NCBI GenBank assembly: GCA_905215675.1
Contig: CAJMRA010000095.1
Coordinates: forward strand, 1-8,245
Length of the DNA: 8,245 nt
From: an uncultured bacterium
GTDB lineage: Bacteria; Desulfobacterota; Desulfovibrionia; Desulfovibrionales; Desulfovibrionaceae
Direction of reading: 5' to 3'
Positions within the stretch are counted from its first letter, which is position 1. Each line of letters begins with the position of its first letter. Shown piece after piece: positions 1-6,520 of this stretch. The translations under genes and the position numbers were made by a program. Below the pieces are notes generated by a model that had not been told where the DNA came from, did not search any database, and saw only the letters and a list, made by a program, of their open reading frames with translations.

Positions 1-54
1 CCCCACCCCCCCCCCCCCCCTCACAAAAAAAAACAACCAACCAAACAACAAACA
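1..54. promoter_or_regulatory. G-free C/A-only leader with 15-C homopolymer before drmA
   Basis: The first 54 bases contain 29 C, 24 A, one T (base 21) and no G. They include an uninterrupted run of 15 C (6-20) and a run of 9 A (25-33), followed by CCAA/CAA-type repeats. The segment ends 14 bases before the drmA start codon. It contains no possible TATAAT-like -10 element, so a drmA promoter would have to lie further upstream, placing the tract in the 5' untranslated RNA or just after an upstream gene. An RNA of this kind would be unstructured and C-rich and G-poor, as in Rho-utilisation sites. A long homopolymer is also prone to slippage. Because it sits at the window edge, a contig-end or assembly artefact is possible. 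Confidence 0.5.
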
Positions 55-56
55 GC

Positions 57-60
57 GGGA
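57..60 (+). promoter_or_regulatory. Weak ribosome binding site of drmA
   Basis: GGGA lies 8 bases before the ATG at 69. It is the first G-containing stretch after the G-free leader. The next in-frame ATG (87) has no purine-rich sequence before it, which favours the start at 69. Confidence 0.45.
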
Positions 61-68
61 CGGCACAC

Positions 69-3000
69 ATGACGACGCCATTTGCCATGCGGGAAGAACT
101 CATAGACGCGCTGCGGCGGGATTTGCTGGGCCCGGCGGACGGGCCGGAGGAAGAGCTTTCGTCGCTGGATCGGCAGGTAACGCGGCGCTATCTGACGGGC
201 ATGCTTGCGCCCGGCGGCAGGCGGGTTCCCGCACCGTCGGGGAGCGGGGCCGCGCCCGCGCCGGAGGAGGCCGACGAGGCGACGGAGAGCGGCGAAACGC
301 AGGCGGATACGCTGGCCATGGCAGGGAGCGACGGCCCGGATGAAAGCACGGAACGGGAGCCGGTGCTGGTGGACAGCCTCCTGCCGTCAAGCGCGGGCCT
401 GTCCTTTCTTGTGGACGGCGCGGAAGACGCGCTGCTGGTGCGGACGGGCTGGGGCCGGTATGAGCAGCGGGACGGCGAGGACGCGGGAGCGAAGGGCCGC
501 AGGGCGCAGGTCTGGAAACGCCGCCCGGTGACGCCGGAGGCCGTGCGCCTGCCCTTGCGGGAGGGGAACGGCAGCATGCCGCTTGCGACGGAAAGCCGGG
601 TGGAACTGACCTGGCGCATCCGCCGCCGGGATGCGTGGTGGCATGTGTCGCTCTTTCTGGTCAATGCGGCCTCCCGCGGGCACGTCCGGGACGACGCGTT
701 CTGGATTTTCCAGCCGGAACTGCGCGTGGAGAGCGCCGACGGCGCACAGCGCCCCGTCTTTGTGCAGCGGCGGACGGCGGGGCTGCAACGCCGGAACCTT
801 GATCCCGACGAACAGGACGAGATGGAGGGGCTGGAACTGCGCTATCGGCATTGCCGCACGTTCGGCAAGGGGCACGGCTGCGCCGTGCGTGCCCTGCGGG
901 AGGAAAGCGACCCGCCGGAACGGGCGCGCATGCTGGAGATCGACTTTCTGCCGGTGGCCCATGTGCCGGGGCAGACCCCGCGCACGGAGGAGGACGATCC
1001 GGGGCTGCGGGGTATCTGTCTGGATATGCGCGACCTTGCCGCCATGCCGAAGGAAAACCTGCTGGAGAACCTGCGCCGCATCACCGCCGCGTATGGCGTC
1101 TGGGTGGAGAATCTGCAAGGGAGCGTGCGGGAGCCGGACCTTGCCCGGAGCGCCGAAAAGGCGCGGGATGACGCCCGGCGGGCCCTGCGCCGCATGGAAG
1201 AAGGCATCGACGTGCTTGAACGGGACGACGCGGCCTTGCGGGCCTTTCGCTTTGCCAATCAGGCCATGCATTATCAGCGCGTGCACAGCATTTATGCCCG
1301 GCGCGTGCATGGGCAGCAGCTTGATCCGCAAACGCGGCGGCAATGGCTGACGGAGTGCAACATTCCGAGCAACCGCAGCTGGCGCTTGTTCCAGCTGGCC
1401 TTTGTGATCAGCAATATTCCCGCGCTGGCCTCGCCGCTGCATCCCGAACGCAGCGGCGAGGCTTACGAGGCCGTGGCGGAACTGCTCTGGTTTGCCACCG
1501 GCGGCGGCAAGACGGAAGCCTATCTGGGCCTGACGGCCTTCACGCTGGCCCTGCGGCGTCTGCATCCGCAGCTGGGCGGGCTGGATGCCGGGCACGGCGT
1601 GGGGGTGTTCATGCGCTATACGCTGCGCCTGCTGACCTTGCAGCAGTTTCAGCGCGCGGCGGCGCTCATGTGCGCCTGTGAAACGCTGCGCAGGAAGGAC
1701 CCGGCCACGTGGGGGGACGAACCGTTTCGCCTTGGTCTGTGGGTCGGTTCGCGATCCACGCCCAACCGGCTGGAAAGCGCCGCCCGGCAACTGGAGAGTG
1801 AAAACCGGGGGGCGGCCTCCGGCTACGGATCGCCCTTGCAGTTCAGCGCCTGCCCGTGGTGCGGCGCGCCCATTACGGCAAACAATGTGCGCGTACAGCA
1901 GGGAACGACGCGCGCCGACCGCTGCCTGACGTTCTGCGGCGACAACAGCGGGCTGTGCGCCTTTTCGCAGAAGAGGGCCCCGGAGGAAGGGCTCCCCGTC
2001 ATGGTGGTGGACGAGGAAATTTACCGTCGGCCGCCCGCCCTGCTCATCTCCACGGTGGACAAGTTTGCCCAGATGCCCTGGAAGGGGGAAACGGGCATGT
2101 TGTTCGGCAGGGTTTCCGGCCTGTGCCCCCGGCATGGTTTCATCTCGCCGGATGTGGATGAAAGCGTGGGGACGCGGCACAAGAAATACGGCGCCATCCC
2201 CGAAGCCACGGTCACGGCCCACGGTCGGCTGCGTCCTCCCGATCTGATCATTCAGGACGAACTTCATCTGATCAGCGGTCCGCTGGGTTCCATGACGGCC
2301 CTGTACGAAAACGCCGTGGACGCGCTCTGCTGCTGGACGCTGGACGGGCGCACGGTGCGCCCGAGGGTCATTGCGTCCACGGCAACCATCCGGCGCGCGG
2401 CCGAGCAGGTGCGCCGCCTGTTCAACCGGCGGGTGGAGGTCTTTCCGCCTCCGGGGGTGGACAGCCGCGACAACTTCTTTTCCCGCGAGCGGCCTGTCGG
2501 CGAGCAAAGTCCCGGGCGCGTCTATATGGGCGTCTGTTCCATCGGGCGGCGCATGCCCCCGACGACGGTACGTCTTTACGCCACGGTCATGGCGGCGGCC
2601 CAGAGTCTTTTCGAGCGCTACGGCGCGGATGCCGATCCGTGGATGACGACCGTCGGCTATTTCAACTCCGTGCGGGAGCTGGCGGGGACCCGCCGTCTGA
2701 TCGAGGACGAAGTGCGCAGCCGCCTGTGGGATTCCCGGCAGCGCAGCGGCCTTGCCAAACGACGCCTTTCGCGGACCGAGGAGCTGACCTCCCGGCAGGC
2801 AAGCCACAAGATTCCGGGGATTCTGGAGCGGCTGGGAACGCCGTTCGAGGCCGCGGGCTCCGGCGGAGATGCCGGGGACAAGACCGGCAAGCCCTATGAC
2901 GTGGTGCTGGCCACCAACATGATTTCCGTGGGCGTGGACGTGGAGCGTCTGGGTCTGATGATCATGCTGGGGCAGCCCAAGACCACCTCGGAATATATTC

Positions 3001-3575
3001 AGGCCGGCAGCCGCGTGGGGCGTTCGTCCTCCGCGCCGGGGCTGGTGCTGACGCTCTACAACTGGGCGCGCCCCCGCGATCTGTCGCACTTTGAGGATTT
3101 TTACGGCTATCATGCCGCCTTTCAGCGTCATGTGGAGGCGCTTTCCGTCACGCCCTTTGCCGGGCGGGCGCTGGATCGCGGCCTGACGGGCGTGCTGATT
3201 TCTCTGGTGCGTCTGTTGTCGCTGGAGCTGAACGGCAACAGGTCGGCAAAGGAAATGCCCCGGCGGGAGGATATTTTCCAGCAGGCCTGCGACGTGCTTT
3301 TGCGCCGGGCGGAAAATATCACGCAGGACGTGGCCCTTGTGAACCGGATACGGGATATGCTGGACAGCCTGCGGGATGCCTGGCTTGCCCGGATACGTCA
3401 ATGCGACGACTGCGGTCTGACGTATTCCCGCACGGACCGGACGGCGCATTTGCTGGAATCGCCGGACAGGACGCATGAGCCCTTTGCCTGCCCCAACAGT
3501 TTGCGCGACGTGGAAAAGACCGTCAATCTTGAGCTGAACACGGACGGAACCGGTCTGTTCTGTTGCAAGGAGTAA
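69..3575 (+). CDS. drmA: DISARM helicase-like protein DrmA
   Basis: This 1168-residue SF2 helicase-like protein is the DNA-translocase subunit of DISARM; in known systems it forms a complex with DrmB that engages invading DNA. The motifs are in order: Walker A ATGGGKT at 476-482 (K481, T482), DEAH-box variant QDELH at 729-733, motif III-like STAT at 770-773, motif V ATNMISVGVD at 948-957, and motif VI QAGSRVGR at 978-985 with the arginine finger. A cysteine cluster between motifs I and II (C595, C598, C619, C622, C629) and a C-terminal set (C1112, C1115, C1141) suggest zinc binding. The N-terminal part has a low-complexity Ala/Glu/Gly-rich linker around residues 52-95, then a domain before the helicase core. 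The ATG at 69 is chosen over M7 because GGGA precedes it. It is followed 3 bp later by drmB in the same frame. The assignment rests on motifs plus the drmB and drmC neighbours and is strong. Confidence 0.93.
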   Translation: MTTPFAMREELIDALRRDLLGPADGPEEELSSLDRQVTRRYLTGMLAPGGRRVPAPSGSGAAPAPEEADEATESGETQADTLAMAGSDGPDESTEREPVLVDSLLPSSAGLSFLVDGAEDALLVRTGWGRYEQRDGEDAGAKGRRAQVWKRRPVTPEAVRLPLREGNGSMPLATESRVELTWRIRRRDAWWHVSLFLVNAASRGHVRDDAFWIFQPELRVESADGAQRPVFVQRRTAGLQRRNLDPDEQDEMEGLELRYRHCRTFGKGHGCAVRALREESDPPERARMLEIDFLPVAHVPGQTPRTEEDDPGLRGICLDMRDLAAMPKENLLENLRRITAAYGVWVENLQGSVREPDLARSAEKARDDARRALRRMEEGIDVLERDDAALRAFRFANQAMHYQRVHSIYARRVHGQQLDPQTRRQWLTECNIPSNRSWRLFQLAFVISNIPALASPLHPERSGEAYEAVAELLWFATGGGKTEAYLGLTAFTLALRRLHPQLGGLDAGHGVGVFMRYTLRLLTLQQFQRAAALMCACETLRRKDPATWGDEPFRLGLWVGSRSTPNRLESAARQLESENRGAASGYGSPLQFSACPWCGAPITANNVRVQQGTTRADRCLTFCGDNSGLCAFSQKRAPEEGLPVMVVDEEIYRRPPALLISTVDKFAQMPWKGETGMLFGRVSGLCPRHGFISPDVDESVGTRHKKYGAIPEATVTAHGRLRPPDLIIQDELHLISGPLGSMTALYENAVDALCCWTLDGRTVRPRVIASTATIRRAAEQVRRLFNRRVEVFPPPGVDSRDNFFSRERPVGEQSPGRVYMGVCSIGRRMPPTTVRLYATVMAAAQSLFERYGADADPWMTTVGYFNSVRELAGTRRLIEDEVRSRLWDSRQRSGLAKRRLSRTEELTSRQASHKIPGILERLGTPFEAAGSGGDAGDKTGKPYDVVLATNMISVGVDVERLGLMIMLGQPKTTSEYIQAGSRVGRSSSAPGLVLTLYNWARPRDLSHFEDFYGYHAAFQRHVEALSVTPFAGRALDRGLTGVLISLVRLLSLELNGNRSAKEMPRREDIFQQACDVLLRRAENITQDVALVNRIRDMLDSLRDAWLARIRQCDDCGLTYSRTDRTAHLLESPDRTHEPFACPNSLRDVEKTVNLELNTDGTGLFCCKE
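3567..3572 (+). promoter_or_regulatory. Strong ribosome binding site of drmB
   Basis: AAGGAG lies in the last codons of drmA, ends immediately before its TAA, and is 6 bases from the drmB ATG. This fixes the drmB start and suggests that drmB translation follows termination of drmA. Confidence 0.85.
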
Positions 3576-3578
3576 GCT

Positions 3579-5411
3579 ATGTCTATTGTCGGAGAAGTGC
3601 GCCCGAGTCAGCTCATGTTCACTTTCGGCATCGGCGCGACGCTGGACCTGCCGGAGTTTTCGGCCCTTGTGCTGGGTCTGGACTTCTGGAAAAAGGACCT
3701 CTGCACGCCCGTTGCCGAGCCGCGTCTGCTGGCGGCCGTACAGCGCCTTGAGGGAGATCAGGTGCGGGAGCTGCGGCTTCCGCCCGTGCAGGAGAACGAT
3801 ACGGAACCGGCGGAAGCGGGCGTGCCTGTCGTGCCGTTTCCGCGCTGGATGCGCTGCACGGCCTGCGGGCTCATGGCCTCGCTGGAAAGCAATCTGTTTG
3901 AAAAAAGGGAACGCATGCGCATGCCGACGCAATTTGTGCATACAAATTGCAATGTTGCAAAAAATCCCAAATATCCGCCCCGGGCCGTTCCGGTACGCTT
4001 TCTGCTGGCCTGCGCCAACGGGCACCTTTCCGACGTGCCGTGGAATGCCTTTGTGCATGACGGCACGCCGTGTGCCGACCCGGAGCTGCGCATGAACGCC
4101 TACGGCATCACCGGCGATCTGTCGGATATTGTCGTTTCCTGCAAGTGCGGAAAGCAAAAGTCGTTGACGCAGCTGGAAACCGCCCTGCGCAGCAAACAGG
4201 CGCCCTACACATGCTGCGGCCTGCATCCGCATCTGCGCCGACAGGAACAGAATCCTTGCGAGGAGCGGCCGCACCTCGTCAATCTGGGGGCCTCGAACCT
4301 CTGGTTTTCGCAGACGGTGAGCGTTCTTTCCATCCCGGCGCGGCAAAGCAGGCTGGCGGGTATCGTGCGCGAAAACTGGGACAAGCTTTCGGATGTGACG
4401 GACGCTGCTATCGTGCAGTATCTTGCCCACCCCAAACGCATTGCCGCGCTGATGGACTTTTCTCCCGAAGAGGTCTTGCAGGCCATTGAAGCGGAGCGAC
4501 AGGGCTGTCAGGATGCCGATATGCCGGATGATATCAAGTTGCCGGAATGGGAGATTTTCAGCGGACGGCAGCAGGTGCAGGCCTCTCCCGTGCTGGAGGT
4601 GCATGCCGTCGCGGCTCCGCGCGGCTTTGAGGATGCGTTTGAGGGCGGCATGCTGGCGCCGCGCCTGAGCGAAGTACGCGCCATGTACGGCTTTACCCGC
4701 CTGAATACGCAGCAGGAACTTGACCTGGGCATCATCTCCAGACAAAGTGTCGTCCCGCTGACGTGGAGTTCTCCCACATGGCTGCCCGCCTACGAAAGCC
4801 GCGGCGAGGGTTTCTTCCTGCGCCTGAGGGAAGATCGCCTGCAGGCATGGGAACAGCTCCCCGCCGTGCGGGCGCATGACGCCGCCTTTTACCGGGCGCA
4901 TCAGGCATGGCGCAAGAGTCGCCGCTTTCCCGATCCCGAAGGCGGTTATCCCGGCCTGCGCTTTGTGCTGCTCCATACCCTCGCGCATGCGCTCATGCAG
5001 CAAATCGTGCTGGACTGCGGCTATACGGCGGCCAGTATCCGCGAACGCCTCTACTGTCGCACGCCCGGCATGCCCGGCGGCCCCATGGCGGGCTTTCTGC
5101 TCTATACGGCGGCCACGGACAGCGAGGGCACGCTGGGCGGGCTGGTATCGCTGGGCGGCCCGGAAACGCTCGGCCGCTACATTGCCCAGGCGCTGGAAAA
5201 CATGCGCCTCTGCGCCTCCGATCCCCTCTGTGCCGAGCGTCTGCCGGATGCCGACGGGCGCGGCATTCACGGGGCGGCCTGCCATGCCTGCCTGTTCAGC
5301 CCGGAAACGTCCTGCGAATGCGGCAACCGCTATCTTGACAGAAACGTGCTTGTGAACACCTTTGCCGCCAGGCAGGAAGGGCTTGCCTTCTGGGGTTCCC
5401 ATGACGCCTGA
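3579..5411 (+). CDS. drmB: DISARM DUF1998 protein DrmB
   Basis: This 610-residue protein matches DrmB, the DUF1998-containing partner of DrmA in DISARM. Visible signatures in order are: a CxxC pair (C93, C96), then C124; the motif ACANGHLSDVPW at 144-155; further cysteines C188, C190, C212, C213 and C227; the GASNLWFSQTVSVLSIP stretch; the DUF1998 core LLHTLAHAL (H466, H470); a Gly-rich LLYTAATDSEGTLGG segment; and a C-terminal four-cysteine cluster C568-x2-C571 and C579-x-C581 before GNRYLDR. The many paired cysteines indicate several zinc sites. The start is fixed by a strong Shine-Dalgarno site. It lies in the same frame as drmA, 3 bp after its stop, and overlaps drmC by 11 bp, so the three are almost certainly cotranscribed. 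A short AT-rich patch near 3929-3976 differs from the rest of the gene. Confidence 0.93.
   Translation: MSIVGEVRPSQLMFTFGIGATLDLPEFSALVLGLDFWKKDLCTPVAEPRLLAAVQRLEGDQVRELRLPPVQENDTEPAEAGVPVVPFPRWMRCTACGLMASLESNLFEKRERMRMPTQFVHTNCNVAKNPKYPPRAVPVRFLLACANGHLSDVPWNAFVHDGTPCADPELRMNAYGITGDLSDIVVSCKCGKQKSLTQLETALRSKQAPYTCCGLHPHLRRQEQNPCEERPHLVNLGASNLWFSQTVSVLSIPARQSRLAGIVRENWDKLSDVTDAAIVQYLAHPKRIAALMDFSPEEVLQAIEAERQGCQDADMPDDIKLPEWEIFSGRQQVQASPVLEVHAVAAPRGFEDAFEGGMLAPRLSEVRAMYGFTRLNTQQELDLGIISRQSVVPLTWSSPTWLPAYESRGEGFFLRLREDRLQAWEQLPAVRAHDAAFYRAHQAWRKSRRFPDPEGGYPGLRFVLLHTLAHALMQQIVLDCGYTAASIRERLYCRTPGMPGGPMAGFLLYTAATDSEGTLGGLVSLGGPETLGRYIAQALENMRLCASDPLCAERLPDADGRGIHGAACHACLFSPETSCECGNRYLDRNVLVNTFAARQEGLAFWGSHDA
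3929..3950. repeat. 9-bp inverted repeat in an AT-rich patch inside drmB
   Basis: GCAATTTGT (3929-3937) and ACAAATTGC (3942-3950) are perfect complements around a 4-base loop. A perfect 12-base palindrome GCATGCGCATGC lies just before it (3913-3924). The surrounding bases to about 3976 are clearly AT-richer than the rest of drmB. The stretch is coding (it includes C124), so any function in DNA or RNA is unproven. Confidence 0.5.
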
Positions 5412-6162
5412 GGCTCCGGCGGTCCTGCACGCCTTTTGCGCCTCGGCGCCGCTGCCGCTGGTGCGTCGCATGGCCGACTATCTGCGTTCGGAGGCGGACA
5501 GCCTGTCCCCCGACGCATGCCGCGCCCGCTTCGGGCTGGCCGGCAATTCCTTTCTTGCCTTTCGCAGGCTGGCGGAATGCTTTTCCTCCCCCGCGGAGCT
5601 GGCGGCGGCGCTGGAAATCGGGGCGTTCTTTCTCGAACAGGCCCGCAAGCGGACAAGTTCCTTTGTCTGGTCCGGGCCCGCGTGCGTCCTGCAACCCGTC
5701 CGCACCACGGAACAGGTGCTGCTGGACATTATCGAGGGCGCGCAAAGGCACGTGCTGCTGGTCAGCTTTGCGGCCTACCGCGTGCCCTCGCTCCTGCAAG
5801 CCCTGCGCGAGGCCCTGCGCCGGGGCGTCTGCGTGCGCTTTGTGCTGGAAACCGCCGAAGACTCGGAAGGCCAGCTGCGTCACAGCGCCGCGCGCGCCTT
5901 TGCGCAGCTCCGGGGGGCCGGTTTCTATCACTGGCCCACGGAACGACGCCCCAGAAACAGGGCCGGGCATCCCGCCAAAATGCACGCCAAATGCGCCGTC
6001 AGTGAAACAACCTTTCTCATTACCAGCGCCAATCTGACCGGCGACGCCATCAGCGGCAACATGGAACTCGGCATGGTGCACCGCGACCCCGAAAAGGCCG
6101 CCCTGCTGCTCGCCCAGTTCGATCAGCTGATCCGCAGCGGCGAATTGCGGCCGCAAGGATAG
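5401..6162 (+). CDS. drmC: DISARM phospholipase D-like protein DrmC
   Basis: This 253-residue protein belongs to the phospholipase D-like superfamily and occupies the drmC position. Its N-terminal half is helical and unrecognised. The PLD fold begins near residue 102 with a strand LLVSFAAY (119-126) followed by an amphipathic helix and a second strand (VRFVLE). The catalytic motif is H195-A-K197, where the usual HxKx4D aspartate is replaced by Glu (E202). It is followed by TSANLT (208-213) and GNMELG (219-224), which match the second half of an HKD site. Only one HKD copy is present, so a dimer would be needed for a full active site. The ATG at 5401 overlaps the drmB stop and has GGGG 5 bases upstream. 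A TTG at 5362 would extend it by 13 residues but has no ribosome site. In characterised DISARM systems DrmC is reported as less essential than DrmA and DrmB. Confidence 0.88.
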   Translation: MTPEAPAVLHAFCASAPLPLVRRMADYLRSEADSLSPDACRARFGLAGNSFLAFRRLAECFSSPAELAAALEIGAFFLEQARKRTSSFVWSGPACVLQPVRTTEQVLLDIIEGAQRHVLLVSFAAYRVPSLLQALREALRRGVCVRFVLETAEDSEGQLRHSAARAFAQLRGAGFYHWPTERRPRNRAGHPAKMHAKCAVSETTFLITSANLTGDAISGNMELGMVHRDPEKAALLLAQFDQLIRSGELRPQG

Positions 6163-6166
6163 CGGG

Positions 6167-6218
6167 CGGGGGGAAGGGAACCCCTTTGCTTGCGCCAAAA
6201 GGGGTTCCCTTCCCCCCG
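6167..6218. terminator. Perfect 21-bp stem hairpin after drmC, probable terminator
   Basis: Bases 6167-6187 pair perfectly with 6198-6218 around a 10-base loop. The stem begins 5 bases after the drmC stop. It has alternating purine and pyrimidine blocks (G6, AAGGGAA, C4, T3 on the left arm). No T-tract follows on the plus strand, so it may act with Rho, as an mRNA 3' stabiliser, or as a block to transcripts converging from the minus-strand gene. It could also be a dispersed repeat of the host genome. Confidence 0.6.
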
Positions 6219-6394
6219 TGCCCCCCATCCCTCCCGAAACGCGCCTTTTCAGGGAGAACGCCTCCCCGATTTCTGCTTTCGTGCGGAAGGCCACGGCGCA
6301 TGTCTATTGGCTGGAACATCTTGCCGTGGAAACAGGCCATCATGGTCACAGACAAAAGCGAGGCGGCGGCACAGCGCCCCCCGGCACGAAGCGA

Positions 6395-6418
6395 GCGGAA
6401 AAACCGCGCTTTTTCCGC
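6395..6418. terminator. Weak hairpin with T5, possible terminator
   Basis: GCGGAAAAA (6395-6403) pairs with TTTTTCCGC (6410-6418) around a 6-base loop. Alternatively GCGG/CCGC (6395-6398 with 6404-6407) forms a short stem followed by T5 (6410-6414), resembling a small intrinsic terminator on the plus strand. On the minus strand it lies about 100 bases past the stop of the 439-residue gene. Function is uncertain. Confidence 0.3.
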
Positions 6419-6433
6419 GAAACGGGCCGCAGG

Positions 6434-6458
6434 GTTTGAAGCGCGCGGCGTTTCAAAC
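6434..6458. repeat. 7-bp inverted repeat
   Basis: GTTTGAA (6434-6440) and TTCAAAC (6452-6458) are perfectly complementary with an 11-base GC-rich loop. It lies about 60 bases past the stop of the minus-strand gene and may contribute to its 3' end. No T-tract is adjacent. Confidence 0.3.
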
Positions 6459-6520
6459 GGAAACGGCTCTAAATTGTGCAACCAGCTATGATAAGCTTGT
6501 CGCAACATTACGGGCAGATA

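Larger units (their letters stand above)
6163..6520. other. Intergenic region between convergent drmC and the unknown gene
   Basis: This 358-bp stretch separates the ends of two converging transcription units. It holds a strong hairpin at its left end (6167-6218), a 9-bp stem at 6395-6418 and a 7-bp stem at 6434-6458. Several overlapping frames of 60-100 codons are open here, the best being an ATG at 6300 with GGAAGG upstream, but none resembles a known protein and they overlap in all three plus frames. I see no convincing gene, tRNA or mobile-element end. Confidence 0.6.

Noticed and set aside
25..53. Possible CRISPR-like or satellite repeat in the CAA/CCAA stretch
   Set aside because: The units are only 3-5 bases and irregular, with no spacer structure; it is better described as low-complexity leader.
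5362..5400. TTG start extending drmC by 13 residues
   Set aside because: No ribosome site precedes it and it would enlarge the overlap with drmB to 50 bp; the ATG at 5401 gives a normal short overlap.
387..5471. A 1694-codon stop-free frame on the minus strand across drmA and drmB
   Set aside because: It is antisense to two well-recognised genes that share a frame; GC-rich codon bias removes stops from this antisense frame. The translation is rich in Arg, His, Gly and Pro with no recognisable domain.
6186..6491. Plus-strand frames in the gap after drmC, including an ATG at 6300 with GGAAGG upstream (63 residues)
   Set aside because: Three overlapping frames are open, the content is Arg/Ala-rich without a recognisable motif, the longest starts inside the hairpin, and the region has several inverted repeats typical of non-coding gene ends.
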